Source of the DNA: Acetobacter lovaniensis
GTDB taxonomy: Bacteria > Pseudomonadota > Alphaproteobacteria > Acetobacterales > Acetobacteraceae
NCBI RefSeq assembly: GCF_014207635.1
Contig: NZ_JACHIE010000013.1
Span: 1 to 64,000, forward strand
Direction of reading: 5' to 3'
Length of the DNA: 64,000 bases
The notes under the pieces: generated by a model
What the model saw: the letters and a program-made list of their open reading frames with translations, nothing else
Told to the model about the DNA's origin: nothing
Database searches by the model: none
Made by a program: the position numbers and the translations under genes
Shown here: in pieces, positions 1-8,139 of the stretch
How positions within the stretch are numbered: the first letter of the stretch is position 1
How the letters are laid out: each line of letters opens with the position of its first letter

Positions 1-237
1 GTGGGAAAAGGCATCTCGTGCGCACCTGATGCAAGGGTGCGGCGCATGACCGAATGGGGAACTGGCCACGAACCAGACCCCGACGAGCTGGTAGACTTCA
101 TGACGATGGAGAACTGCGGCCCGGTGCGATTGCCGGTGGTCGAGGTGCACCCGGTCCCGCTTCATGCGCCAGAGGAGGGGTTGTTGGATGAGGAGGTTTT
201 GCCGTTGTGGGATGATTGGGTGCGTGGACCGAAATAG
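1..237 (+). CDS. Possible C-terminal end of a phage protein (edge-truncated)
   Basis: The frame is open from the first base and stops at 237, so the gene probably begins left of the window; the GTG at base 1 need not be a start. The 78 visible residues are acidic and proline-rich, end in WDDWVRGPK, and have no domain I recognise. It lies just before the untranslated stretch that opens the late phage genes. It could also be chance coding, so confidence is low. Confidence 0.35.
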   Translation: MGKGISCAPDARVRRMTEWGTGHEPDPDELVDFMTMENCGPVRLPVVEVHPVPLHAPEEGLLDEEVLPLWDDWVRGPK

Positions 238-239
238 GC

Positions 240-445
240 TGTACAGAGGTCGTTATTTGGCGTACAGTTCGGGTTCTGCGGTTGGTTGGGTTGAAAGCCG
301 CTCAGTTGGCGCTGGGCGGCTTTCGTTTATCCGTGTGTACAACCCTGTGGATAGCGGGTACTGTCGCAAAATATCGACACGTAAAAACGCAGGGTTGCGC
401 GCGTTTTCGCTGTACATTCGTGGGGTTTTGTGATTCTGTGGAGGG
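240..445 (+). promoter_or_regulatory. Non-coding leader before the late phage genes, with a hairpin and TGTACA motifs
   Basis: No convincing gene lies between 238 and 445. A perfect 9-bp inverted repeat (GAAAGCCGC at 293-301, GCGGCTTTC at 316-324) followed by a T-rich stretch looks like a terminator for upstream genes. The hexamer TGTACA occurs at 240-245, 336-341 and 411-416; the last reads TGTACATTCGTGG and resembles TGTACATTCACGC at 5549. A late promoter here is inferred from gene order only. Confidence 0.4.
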
Positions 446-658
446 ATGCAGGAAATATCCCAACATTGGCAAACATGGCTCGCGGCTTGGATGGTTTTGG
501 GCAATGTGTGGCTGATATGTCAGGTTGCTACTTCGGCCAATCTTTCGCGGCATGAGCGGTGGTCAATCTCGGGCATATTGCTACTCGGTCCATTGGGGCC
601 GCTCATCTATCTGGGCAGCTATATTTTCGTGATGGGGAAAAGGGCGATGCGCAAATGA
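446..658 (+). CDS. Small phage membrane protein
   Basis: This 70-residue protein has two hydrophobic stretches (about residues 10-28 and 42-64) separated by a short polar segment with RHERW, which suggests two membrane passes. It ends in KRAMRK, giving a positive C-terminus. Its stop overlaps the ATG of the next gene (ATGA-type junction), which supports a real translated unit. No family is recognised; a holin-like or membrane-modifying role is possible but not shown. Confidence 0.55.
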   Translation: MQEISQHWQTWLAAWMVLGNVWLICQVATSANLSRHERWSISGILLLGPLGPLIYLGSYIFVMGKRAMRK

Positions 659-801
659 CCACCTCCCCCTTCAAGCCCACAAACTCCGAAATCTACGCAC
701 CACCCCGGAACTGGGATGTGGCGTGCGCGCTTTGTAACCTGCGGGCCGGGGTGCCGTTGACTGAGGCGCAGAAGGCTTTGGTGGGGAATATGGAAAAATG
801 A
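655..801 (+). CDS. Small phage protein, 48 aa
   Basis: This short gene starts at an ATG overlapping the previous stop and ends where the next gene starts (ATGA at 798), so three small genes are translationally chained. The product includes the segment WDVACALCNLRAG with a CxxC-like pair and then LTEAQKALVGNME, which may form a helix. No function can be assigned; the evidence for coding is the tight overlap with both neighbours. Confidence 0.5.
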   Translation: MTTSPFKPTNSEIYAPPRNWDVACALCNLRAGVPLTEAQKALVGNMEK

Positions 802-1016
802 ACGGCTCTTTCCGCTGTGAGGGCAAGTTACGCTTTGCGGGCCGGAAGAAGGCCGGGCAGCGTGCGCGCCTGATGCGGAAAGCCCATGAGCGTTCTCTTG
901 ACGCCTATCCGTGCCGCGAGTGTGGTGGTTGGCATATCGGCGGGAATGAGTTCACTAAATACACACCAAGGCCTGAGCGGCGTTGTGTGCAGATAATGGC
1001 GGGGGGTTTGGAGTGA
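798..1016 (+). CDS. Small phage protein with a CxxCGGWH motif
   Basis: This basic 72-residue protein has an Arg/Lys-rich N-terminal half (GRKKAGQRARLMRKAHER) and then CRECGGWHIG, a Cys-x-x-Cys plus His arrangement typical of tiny phage proteins that may bind zinc or nucleic acid. A third Cys lies near the C-terminus. It overlaps the previous gene by four bases and is the last gene before the inverted repeat ahead of the packaging genes. The function is unknown. Confidence 0.6.
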   Translation: MNGSFRCEGKLRFAGRKKAGQRARLMRKAHERSLDAYPCRECGGWHIGGNEFTKYTPRPERRCVQIMAGGLE

Positions 1017-1046
1017 TCTACTTACCTCTCGCGGTTTGCTTGCTTG

Positions 1047-1110
1047 GTGCCAGTTTTTTGCCCCGTCACAAGTGTGCGTCTTTTCGAGGCGCGGCGCAAA
1101 AAACTGGCAC
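1047..1110. repeat. Perfect 15-bp inverted repeat upstream of the terminase genes
   Basis: GTGCCAGTTTTTTGC (1047-1061) is exactly matched by its reverse complement at 1096-1110, 34 bases apart. The spacer contains a smaller palindrome CACA-AG-TGTG and a short CGTC/GGCG stem. The element is in the gap between the leader genes and the DUF5681/terminase pair. Either a transcript hairpin (attenuator) or a DNA site for the packaging machinery would fit the position. Confidence 0.7.
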
Positions 1111-1161
1111 GTGATCTTGGGGCATTGCAGTGCGACTTGAGGGAATTTCTGAGTAAGAAAA

Positions 1162-1464
1162 ATGGTTGCTGAGAACAAAACCGCTGAGCAAAAGAAAAAA
1201 CCAAGAGGGAAGCCATTCCAAAAGGGCGTTTCTGGAAACCCCGGTGGCCGCCCGAAGTCTATCAAGGAAGTAAAAGAGGCAGCACGCGAACACACGATGC
1301 TGGCGATTGAGCGCTTGGCCCATTGGGCGCGATCAAACGAGCCAGCCGCAAGTGTTGCTGCATCCAATGCCCTGCTGGACCGCGCATGGGGCAAGGCCCC
1401 CACGAAATTCGAGGATGATGACGGCAATACGGGCCTGACGGTTATCATCAACAAGGGCGCTTGA
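1162..1464 (+). CDS. DUF5681-domain protein, candidate terminase partner
   Basis: This 100-residue protein starts with a Lys-rich segment, followed at residues 15-31 by the FQKGVSGNPGGRPKS signature of DUF5681, found in small proteins next to phage large terminases. The rest is helical, then a short acidic linker and a hydrophobic end. It directly precedes the terminase genes and is small enough to be the DNA-recognition (small) terminase subunit. That role is inferred from position; the domain match is the firm part. Confidence 0.75.
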   Translation: MVAENKTAEQKKKPRGKPFQKGVSGNPGGRPKSIKEVKEAAREHTMLAIERLAHWARSNEPAASVAASNALLDRAWGKAPTKFEDDDGNTGLTVIINKGA

Positions 1465-1626
1465 TTGCTGACCAAGCCGCTCCATCCGCTAACCCTTGCG
1501 TGGTGCCTGATGTGCGCCTTGGTTACGTGCTACGTGCCCGGATGGCATGATGTGGGCGGCGCGCTGCTTTGCGCTCTCAGTGCCAAAATACTCATTCCCA
1601 AATATGTGGCGGCATGGAGGAAATAG
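1465..1626 (+). CDS. Short TTG-start membrane protein overlapping the terminase start
   Basis: A frame of 53 codons runs from TTG at 1465 to TAG at 1624-1626. AAGGGCG lies about eight bases before the TTG, and the start adjoins the preceding stop. The product has two hydrophobic stretches (LTLAWCLMCALVTCYV, then GGALLCALSAKILIP) and a basic C-terminal end. Its last codons overlap the proposed ATG of the large terminase (1614), which otherwise lacks a ribosome site, so translational coupling is plausible. The function is unknown. Confidence 0.4.
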   Translation: MLTKPLHPLTLAWCLMCALVTCYVPGWHDVGGALLCALSAKILIPKYVAAWRK

Positions 1627-2996
1627 TTCTACCCGCTGGCGGATGGAAACCGCGGGATTATCAGCGCGATGCGTGGCGCTACCTATCGAATGGCGGGAAG
1701 CGGTTCTTTGGCGTTTGGCACCGTCGTGCTGGCAAGGACGATCTGTTGTTGCGGAGCACGGCTAATGCGGCCTTTGAGCGTGTTGGCTCGTACTGGCATT
1801 GCTTGCCAGAATACGCGCAGGCCAGAAAGGCGCTCTGGACTGCTGTAAACCCGCATACCGGAAAGCGGCGCGTTGATGAAGCCATTCCTCCAGAACTGCG
1901 CGCCACCACCAACGAGCAGGAAATGTTTATCCGCTTGGTGAACGGCAGCACATGGCAGCTTGTCGGATCTGATCGGTACAACAGCCTTGTGGGGGCTGGC
2001 ATTGCTGGCGTGACGTTTTCCGAGTGGGCGCTGTGTAACCCGTCTGCATGGGGCTACATCCGGCCCATGTTGCAAGAAAACGATGGCTGGGCCGCGTTCA
2101 TTACGACACCTCGCGGCAAGAACCACGCCTACACAATGTTCCAGCACGCAGAACAGTCTCCAGAGTGGTTCGCGCAAAGGCTCACAATTAACGACACCGG
2201 GGCATTGTCTCCAGAGCAGGCGGCGGAGGCTCTGGCTGAATATGTGTCTATCTACGGCGAAGATCTGGGTCAGGCGCAGTTTGACCAAGAATATATGTGC
2301 TCGTGGACTGCCGCGATACTTGGAGCGTTCTACACGCGGGAGCTGGCCGCCGTGCGCAACGAGGCGCGGCTGTGTAGAATTGAAGCAGTTCCAGGCTATC
2401 CCGTTCATACGTCGTGGGATTTGGGTATCAGCGATGATACGGCCCTTTGGCACTTCCAAGTTGTCGGGCCTCAGATACTCATACTCGGCTGCCACTCACA
2501 GTCTGGCGTGGGCCTCGATTACTACGAGAACTACATGCGGGAGACTTACGCTGCAAAGTGCTGGACAAAGGGAATAGATTACGTCCCGCATGATGCAAAG
2601 GCGCGGGAATGGACAGGCGGCCGCACCCGTATTGAAACTATGATGGCCATGGGCTTTAAGCCCCAGCTTGTGCATAGCGTGGGCCTAATGGATGGCATAA
2701 ATGCGACCCGGCGCACGTTGCCATTATGTGTTTTTGATAGCGACACGGAAATGACGGGGTTTTCAGCCCTCGAAGGCTACAAGCGGAAATGGGACGATAA
2801 CAAAAAAGCGTTCAGCATGGGGCCAGAGCACGATTGGGCGTCACATTATGCTGACAGTTTCCGCTATCTTGCGCTATCATGGCGCGAAGCGCGGACGGCT
2901 GCACCATCTCCCCCGCCACCTACCATGCAAAATGTGCTTGCGGTTGAGGGAATTTCCCCTCCCAAGTTGAAGCCAATTTCACGCCGGAGACGGTAA
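1614..2996 (+). CDS. terL: Phage terminase large subunit
   Basis: This is the packaging motor ATPase and nuclease that translocates DNA into the procapsid and cuts the concatemer. From the ATG at 1614 it is 460 residues. The ATPase half shows a Walker-A-like HRRAGKDD (36-43), a Walker B/adenine segment VTFSEW (133-138) and the coupling motif ITTPRGKN (163-170). The nuclease half carries TSWDLGISDD (Asp269), PHDAK (Asp327) and a C-terminal HDWASHYADSFRY. An upstream in-frame ATG at 1569 exists, but the family-like protein starts at MEEIVLP. The portal gene follows after two bases. Confidence 0.93.
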   Translation: MEEIVLPAGGWKPRDYQRDAWRYLSNGGKRFFGVWHRRAGKDDLLLRSTANAAFERVGSYWHCLPEYAQARKALWTAVNPHTGKRRVDEAIPPELRATTNEQEMFIRLVNGSTWQLVGSDRYNSLVGAGIAGVTFSEWALCNPSAWGYIRPMLQENDGWAAFITTPRGKNHAYTMFQHAEQSPEWFAQRLTINDTGALSPEQAAEALAEYVSIYGEDLGQAQFDQEYMCSWTAAILGAFYTRELAAVRNEARLCRIEAVPGYPVHTSWDLGISDDTALWHFQVVGPQILILGCHSQSGVGLDYYENYMRETYAAKCWTKGIDYVPHDAKAREWTGGRTRIETMMAMGFKPQLVHSVGLMDGINATRRTLPLCVFDSDTEMTGFSALEGYKRKWDDNKKAFSMGPEHDWASHYADSFRYLALSWREARTAAPSPPPPTMQNVLAVEGISPPKLKPISRRRR

Positions 2997-2998
2997 AA

Positions 2999-4528
2999 GT
3001 GGATGCACTGCCCCAGGCTGCCGATACGCTGGAAAACCCAGACAACAAGGTTTCATCTGATGTTCTACTGACTGCCATAGCGCAGGCCGCCAAAGAATTT
3101 CAGCCTTGGTATGATCAGTGTGAGCATATCGACAAGATATTCTCGCTGTCACGATCAATTGGCGGCGTCTCCGCTTATAAAGACCCGGATTTCGATCTGT
3201 TCTGGTCAAGCACGGAGATATTGAAGCCTGCAATTTATGCGCGGCCTCCTTCTCCAGTGGTCAGTACGCGGTTTTCCATCCGCGACCCGTTCCTTGACCA
3301 AGTTTCCGAGATGCTGGAGCGCGCGCTTACCACTGCGCTCGATAAGACCTGCGTGGACGCGGTTATGAAAGGCGTTCGTGATGATCTTATCCTTACCGGA
3401 CGCGGCGTGTCGTGGATACGTTTCGAGGATGATGGCGTAAACCGCGTTGTGGTGGAGCACCTTGAGCCCCGCGACTTCCTGCATGAGCCAGCTCGCAAAT
3501 GGGCAGAGGTTGGTTGGGTTGCTCGTTGCGCATGGATGACCAAGGCGGAGATGCGTGACAGGTTTGGGTCCGACAGCGGATATGCGAATGCAGCATTCAC
3601 ATCCTCCAATGACCAGCGCGGCATGACGGATGGAAGCGAAAAAGCTCCTGTATGGGAGGTTTGGAGCCGGGTTGACGACCGCGTTTATTGGGTGGCCGAG
3701 GGCGTTTCGACCATTCTGGATAGCCAAGAGCCATTCCTCGCGTTGGATAGCTTTTTCCCATGTCCGAAGCCCGCATATGCGACGCTCAAGCGCAAGACGC
3801 TCATCCCTGTTCCCGATTATAACCGGTACTCAAGCACGCTCGACCAGATCAACGACCTTACCGGGCGCATATATGGCCTGCTTGATCAGGTGCGGGTGCG
3901 TGGCCTGATTCCTGCCGGTGGGGACGTGGGCTCAGCCGTGCAAACCCTGCTGGACGAAGCTGACGATGATATGATGCTGATACCGGTTCCAGCATCTTCG
4001 CTTGTGGGTAGCGGCGATATGGTGAACTGGCTCCCGCTGGATATGTTCGCCAATACCGTAACAGGCCTCATACAGGCACGGCAGCAGCTTATCAGCGATT
4101 TTTACGAACTCTCAGGTATCAGCGATATTATGCGCGGGGCTTCCGATGCGCAGGAAACGCTCGGCGCGCAGCAGCTCAAAAGCCAGTACGGCAGCGTGCG
4201 CGTGCGCGAGAAGGTTGACGCGCTGGTTGACCACGCCCAGGCCATTTGCGCTATTGCGGGCGAAATTATCTGCGCCAATTTCAGCGGCGAGGAACTGCTG
4301 CAAATGAGCCTGACGAAGATGCCGACTGATGCCGACATAAAAAAGCAGGTTGCATCCATACAGGCCCAATCTAAGGCCGCACTTGTGCATATCGAGCAGC
4401 AGGCCCGCGAGGTTCAGGCGCAGATGCGGGTGCAGCGTGAGTTGCAGGCCGGGCGTCCGCCACAGATGCCCATGCAGCCGCAGAGTGGGCCTCCACCGCA
4501 GCAAATTACGCAGGGAGCGCCAGCGTAA
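2999..4528 (+). CDS. Phage portal protein, main domain
   Basis: The portal is the dodecameric vertex ring through which DNA enters and leaves the head. This 509-residue product starts at GTG and contains the podovirus portal-like features DPDFDLFWSSTEIL, VEHLEPRDFLHEPARKW and a central region on collecting previous solutions and residual types. It ends in a Gln/Pro-rich tail after a helical AREVQAQMRVQREL segment. In similar portals as I know them, the conserved C-terminal block found in the next gene belongs to the same chain; here the frame stops at 4526-4528 and a second frame begins in the stop codon. Confidence 0.88.
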   Translation: MDALPQAADTLENPDNKVSSDVLLTAIAQAAKEFQPWYDQCEHIDKIFSLSRSIGGVSAYKDPDFDLFWSSTEILKPAIYARPPSPVVSTRFSIRDPFLDQVSEMLERALTTALDKTCVDAVMKGVRDDLILTGRGVSWIRFEDDGVNRVVVEHLEPRDFLHEPARKWAEVGWVARCAWMTKAEMRDRFGSDSGYANAAFTSSNDQRGMTDGSEKAPVWEVWSRVDDRVYWVAEGVSTILDSQEPFLALDSFFPCPKPAYATLKRKTLIPVPDYNRYSSTLDQINDLTGRIYGLLDQVRVRGLIPAGGDVGSAVQTLLDEADDDMMLIPVPASSLVGSGDMVNWLPLDMFANTVTGLIQARQQLISDFYELSGISDIMRGASDAQETLGAQQLKSQYGSVRVREKVDALVDHAQAICAIAGEIICANFSGEELLQMSLTKMPTDADIKKQVASIQAQSKAALVHIEQQAREVQAQMRVQRELQAGRPPQMPMQPQSGPPPQQITQGAPA

Positions 4529-5394
4529 TGATGCCACCACAGAATGGTCAGCCACAAGGCCAGCCGCAACCGCAGCCTGACCCCATGCAGGTTCTTTTCC
4601 AGCAGGCACAACACATCCAGATGCAGGCGCAGCAGCAGGTGCAGCAGCTTGAGCAAACAACCACCATTGATCAGGTGGTAAAATTCTTGCGTGACGAACG
4701 GACCCGCTCATTTGCGATTGAAATCGAAACTGACAGCACGATCATGCCGGATGAGGCGGCGGAGAAGCAGTCTCGCAATGAGTTTCTTGGGGCGTTCTCG
4801 CAAGCGAGCGCTGGTGTGCAGCAGCTTTTACAACTTGGCCCATCTGGCGCGGAATTGGCGGGTGGCCTGCTCAAGTTTGCTCTGGCTCCGTATCGCGTGG
4901 GACGGCAGCTTGATGGCCTGATCGAGCAGTTTACCCAGCAGGCCCCCCAGATTGTGCAGCAGCAGATGCAGAGCCAGCAGCAAGGTCAAGATCCAGCACT
5001 TGCCCAGGCGCAACAGCAGTTGGCGCAGGCCGAGCAGCAGAAGGCTCAAGCGCAGATGCAAAAGGTCCAAGCCGATGCACAGCTTGCGGCAGCCAAGTTG
5101 CAGCTTGACCAGCAGAAGGCAAGCGCAGAAGCGCAACAGCGCCAGCAGTCCTTGCAGATGGAGGCTGCTCGTATGCAGACCGAATACCAGCAGGCGCAGG
5201 CCGATCTTGCTGAAACGCTGGCCCGAATTGAGCATGTCAGGGCTGAAACGCAGACGCTTATTGCGAATGCCCAGACCGCGCGCCAGACGGCAGATAACGA
5301 CAGCGTTCGTGCCATTTCTGAGGTTGGGCAGGCCCAGTTTGAGCAGGATCAGGCCCTTATGCAGCCGGTGGTAATCAATGACCAAACAGCGTGA
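4528..5394 (+). CDS. Portal C-terminal part or portal-associated Gln-rich protein
   Basis: This 288-residue product starts at ATG overlapping the portal stop (TAATG). After a Gln-rich start it has DQVVKFLRDERTRSFAIEIE and then TDSTIMPDEAAEKQ (about residues 51-84), the block I associate with the C-terminal part of related podovirus portals. The second half is a long Gln/Ala-rich coiled coil resembling a portal barrel. Its frame is shifted by -1 relative to the main domain. It may be a separate subunit made by coupled translation, or a fused product made by frameshifting. Confidence 0.75.
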   Translation: MMPPQNGQPQGQPQPQPDPMQVLFQQAQHIQMQAQQQVQQLEQTTTIDQVVKFLRDERTRSFAIEIETDSTIMPDEAAEKQSRNEFLGAFSQASAGVQQLLQLGPSGAELAGGLLKFALAPYRVGRQLDGLIEQFTQQAPQIVQQQMQSQQQGQDPALAQAQQQLAQAEQQKAQAQMQKVQADAQLAAAKLQLDQQKASAEAQQRQQSLQMEAARMQTEYQQAQADLAETLARIEHVRAETQTLIANAQTARQTADNDSVRAISEVGQAQFEQDQALMQPVVINDQTA

Positions 5395-5542
5395 ATTTAG
5401 CAGGCTCGATACCAAGGTTGCCTATCCGTGGCCGGTTGAGGCAGATATGCCGCCCGATGTGACCGATATGGACATGAGTGATGTAATTTACGGGCCATAT
5501 GTGGTGCCGCAGAGTGAAAGTGACTCTACTCCACCCACCTAA
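5378..5542 (+). CDS. Small acidic phage protein, 54 aa
   Basis: An ATG at 5378 inside the end of the previous gene opens a 54-codon frame that stops at 5540-5542. The product is acidic in the middle (DMPPDVTDMDMSDV) and ends SDSTPPT, with no recognised domain. The overlap with the portal C-terminal gene and the closeness of the next gene suggest it is part of the head operon. The gene is plausible but short. Confidence 0.4.
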   Translation: MTKQREFSRLDTKVAYPWPVEADMPPDVTDMDMSDVIYGPYVVPQSESDSTPPT

Positions 5543-5548
5543 AATATG

Positions 5549-5582
5549 TGTACATTCACGCAATACGGTACTATGTTACCGT
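5549..5582 (+). promoter_or_regulatory. TGTACA plus ACGGTA/TACCGT inverted-repeat element, copy 1
   Basis: TGTACA (5549-5554) is followed by ACGGTA (5565-5570), six bases, then TACCGT (5577-5582). The same arrangement, with identical 12-base phasing of the two arms, occurs in a true intergenic gap at 21444-21479. Recurrence with fixed geometry argues for a phage regulatory site, either an operator or an RNA hairpin. It also suggests the next gene starts downstream of it rather than at 5546. Confidence 0.45.
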
Positions 5583-5584
5583 GC

Positions 5585-5941
5585 ATGCAAGATGCCGTTG
5601 AATACGCTTGGTTTGATGATGGTCGCGGGCGCGCGACATATCGGCGCGTCCCTTCTGAACGCGCTGCGCGGTCAGAACTTCCTTGCCCCATGCTTATTAC
5701 TGACACGATAGACGAAACGCAGAGTATGGCGGACAGACAGTTTTACACGTCCAAGCGTGCTTTGCGGCGCACTTATCGTGCAGACGGCAACCCGCAGGGC
5801 AAAGAATACATCGAGGTTGGCAACGACCAGAAACCACGCGAGCAAAAGCGGGGAAATTATGTGCGCGATAAGAACAAGGCGCGCGATTCCGTGGACAGAG
5901 CAATAGCCGCCGTTGACCGGGGCGAGGGAATGCAGGCATGA
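5585..5941 (+). CDS. Conserved-looking phage head-region protein
   Basis: From ATG 5585 the product is 118 residues (131 if ATG 5546 is used). It contains YAWFDDGRGRATYRRVPSE, then PCPMLITDTI and FYTSKRALRRTYRADGNPQG with an IEVGND end. This pattern resembles small proteins sitting between portal and scaffold in alphaproteobacterial podophages. The basic C-terminal tail and the four-base overlap with the scaffold gene support it being real. A role in head assembly is an inference from position. Confidence 0.6.
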   Translation: MQDAVEYAWFDDGRGRATYRRVPSERAARSELPCPMLITDTIDETQSMADRQFYTSKRALRRTYRADGNPQGKEYIEVGNDQKPREQKRGNYVRDKNKARDSVDRAIAAVDRGEGMQA

Positions 5942-7092
5942 GCGAAACACTCACTGATACCACCCAAGACACTCCTTCGACGCAGCTTGCGCCCGATACG
6001 GAAAGCGTGGCTGTTGGTGGTGGTGCTCCCCAGCAGGACGCGCCAGAGCCAGAAAAGCCCGCAGAGCCGGAAGCTCCCAAATCCCGCCGTGCAGCAATTG
6101 AGGCTGCGGCGAACAAGCTGGAAAAAGAGGACGGGGTAGAGAGCGGGAAGCCTGCTGATAAGCCGCATGAGACCGTCAAGCCGAAGCCTGACACTCAAGC
6201 GGATAAGGTCGAAGAAACCGCAGGCGGGCAGGATGGCGAAAAGCCCGAAGGTGAGCCGAAGCCAGACGGCAAGCCAGAGGCCGATGACAGAAAGCAGCCG
6301 CAGGCCCCCAAGCGGTTCTTGCCAAAAGCCAAGGAAACATGGGCCAACACTCCGAATTCCGTCAAGGCTGAGGTGGCGCGGCTTGAGCGCGATTATGAAG
6401 CCGCTGTTCAGCGCAGTTCCGAAAACCAGCAGTTCAGGGAATCCCTCAAGCCATTTGAGGATTTTGCCGAGCGCAATGGCATAAAGCTCTCGCAGGCCCT
6501 TGAGGTCTATACTGACCTTGACCGGCTGCTAAAGCAGAACCCTGTGCAGGCGGTCGGGGATATTCTCCAGCGCATCGGTATGCGGCCCGATCAGTACGCT
6601 CAGATGGTTCTGCAAAACAGCCCTGAATATCAGGCGCACATGATGATGCCGCGCATTCAGGCGCAGCCGCAGCAGGCGCAGGTTTCACCTCGCGAACAGC
6701 AGTTGCAGCAGCAGTTGGCGCAAGAGCAGGCTGCGCGTGTTAGCGCGGAGGTTATCGCGCCTTTTGCCGCATCTAAGCCGCGTTTTGCTGAATTGCAGGA
6801 AACTGTTGTACGGTGCCTCAATTCTGGTATGATACCGAATGATCTAGCGCCCTCAGATCGGCTTGAGGCTGCATATGACATGGCTGAGCGGTTAAGCCCG
6901 CGCTCTGTGTCCGCCAGCAGCCCCGCCGATCAGGCGCAGACAACAGCCCAGACTGCCAACCCAGCGCGTGCGGGCAAATCTCCACAAGTTTCAGGCGCTC
7001 CTTCTTCGGGTCAATCAGCAAACCCGGTGCGTAGGGGTAAGGTTTCACGTAGGGCCTCCATTGAAGCGGCATTGGACCGCGCAGGGGCTTAA
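5938..7092 (+). CDS. Putative scaffolding protein
   Basis: This 384-residue protein directly precedes the major capsid gene, the usual place of the scaffold that templates procapsid assembly and is then released. The first 125 residues are disordered and rich in Glu, Pro and Lys. The segment RFLPKAKETWANTPNSVKAE (about residues 126-145) is followed by helical, coiled-coil-like sequence. The end is Ala/Ser-rich with a basic RRGKVSRRAS tail, as expected for a scaffold that docks onto the capsid by charge. The assignment is by context plus composition, not by a diagnostic motif. Confidence 0.65.
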   Translation: MSETLTDTTQDTPSTQLAPDTESVAVGGGAPQQDAPEPEKPAEPEAPKSRRAAIEAAANKLEKEDGVESGKPADKPHETVKPKPDTQADKVEETAGGQDGEKPEGEPKPDGKPEADDRKQPQAPKRFLPKAKETWANTPNSVKAEVARLERDYEAAVQRSSENQQFRESLKPFEDFAERNGIKLSQALEVYTDLDRLLKQNPVQAVGDILQRIGMRPDQYAQMVLQNSPEYQAHMMMPRIQAQPQQAQVSPREQQLQQQLAQEQAARVSAEVIAPFAASKPRFAELQETVVRCLNSGMIPNDLAPSDRLEAAYDMAERLSPRSVSASSPADQAQTTAQTANPARAGKSPQVSGAPSSGQSANPVRRGKVSRRASIEAALDRAGA

Positions 7093-7110
7093 TTCGTAAG
7101 GGTTGGCCGC

Positions 7111-8127
7111 ATGGCAATCACAAGCAATGTGCGGCTTCGGCAGGTGCTTACGGCATCTCTCGAAGACCGCTCCAAGGATATTCAGGATCTTGTTTTCAAC
7201 AGCAACCCGGTTCTGGCGGTGCTGCGCAAAAACAACCTGTTCAAGCCCTATGACGGGCCGGATATTCGTATCACGCTCGTCATCGACAAGCTGGATGCGC
7301 AGTGGTTCACGGGTTATGACAAGCTGGGCAACGCGCCCAAGGAAATCATTAACAGTGCCGTGTTCACGCCCAAGAACGTGGCCGTTGGTTTCTCGCTGAC
7401 CGGCACTGAAATTCTCGCCAACGAAGGGCGCGCCAAGATCATTGATCTGGTGGATACCTACATGGAGAACGCTGAGGAATCCATGAAGAATGCCATGGAA
7501 GAGGCCATTCATGGTGACGGCACTGGCGCTGGTGGCCGCGAAATGATCGGCTTCGGTGGTGCCGTGCCGATTGTCCCGAACGTGGGCGTGTACGGCAGCA
7601 TTGACCGCGCGCAGGTTCCGATGTGGCGCACCAGCTACTTCAAGGCGACCAAAGATTTTCCTGATATTGGGGCAACGTGGGACGTAACGACAGCCCCCCG
7701 TATCCTGCGCCGCATCATTGCCAATCGCTCCAAGGGTACGCGCAAGGCTGACCTGATCATCGCGGATGTGGTGTCTTATGACACTGTGCAGACCAGCATG
7801 ACGGCCATCCAGCGCATTACCAGCAGCGATATGGAAAAGTTGGGCTTCGATGCGCTGGAACTGGCAACGCCTGCTGGCCCGGTTGCGCTGCTGTGCGCCA
7901 ACGGCGTTGGCACGGTGATGCCTGCTAACACGATCTACGGCATCGACAGCAAGGCGCTGGAAATCCGCTACCACCCCAATCGCAACATGGTTCCGCTGTT
8001 CGAGGGGGACGGCGCGCGCCCGATCAACCAGGACGCCATTGTTCAGTATCTCGTTTGGAATGGCGAGATGATCAACAAAAACCCCCGCTATACGTGGCGG
8101 CTCGATACCACCCCGGCAGCGGCGTAA
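7111..8127 (+). CDS. Major capsid protein
   Basis: This 338-residue protein forms the head shell. It starts with a helical N-arm (SNVRLRQVLTASLEDRSKDI), followed by VFNSNPVLAVLRKNN. The body carries AVGFSLTGTEILANEGRAKI, typical of the HK97-like fold in podophages, then DLIIADVVSYDTVQTSMTAI and a C-terminal block PAGPVALLCANGV. It follows the scaffold and precedes a small protein and a terminator, the standard head-gene order. Length and pattern fit the group. Confidence 0.88.
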   Translation: MAITSNVRLRQVLTASLEDRSKDIQDLVFNSNPVLAVLRKNNLFKPYDGPDIRITLVIDKLDAQWFTGYDKLGNAPKEIINSAVFTPKNVAVGFSLTGTEILANEGRAKIIDLVDTYMENAEESMKNAMEEAIHGDGTGAGGREMIGFGGAVPIVPNVGVYGSIDRAQVPMWRTSYFKATKDFPDIGATWDVTTAPRILRRIIANRSKGTRKADLIIADVVSYDTVQTSMTAIQRITSSDMEKLGFDALELATPAGPVALLCANGVGTVMPANTIYGIDSKALEIRYHPNRNMVPLFEGDGARPINQDAIVQYLVWNGEMINKNPRYTWRLDTTPAAA

Positions 8128-8139
8128 GGGAGAACGGAT

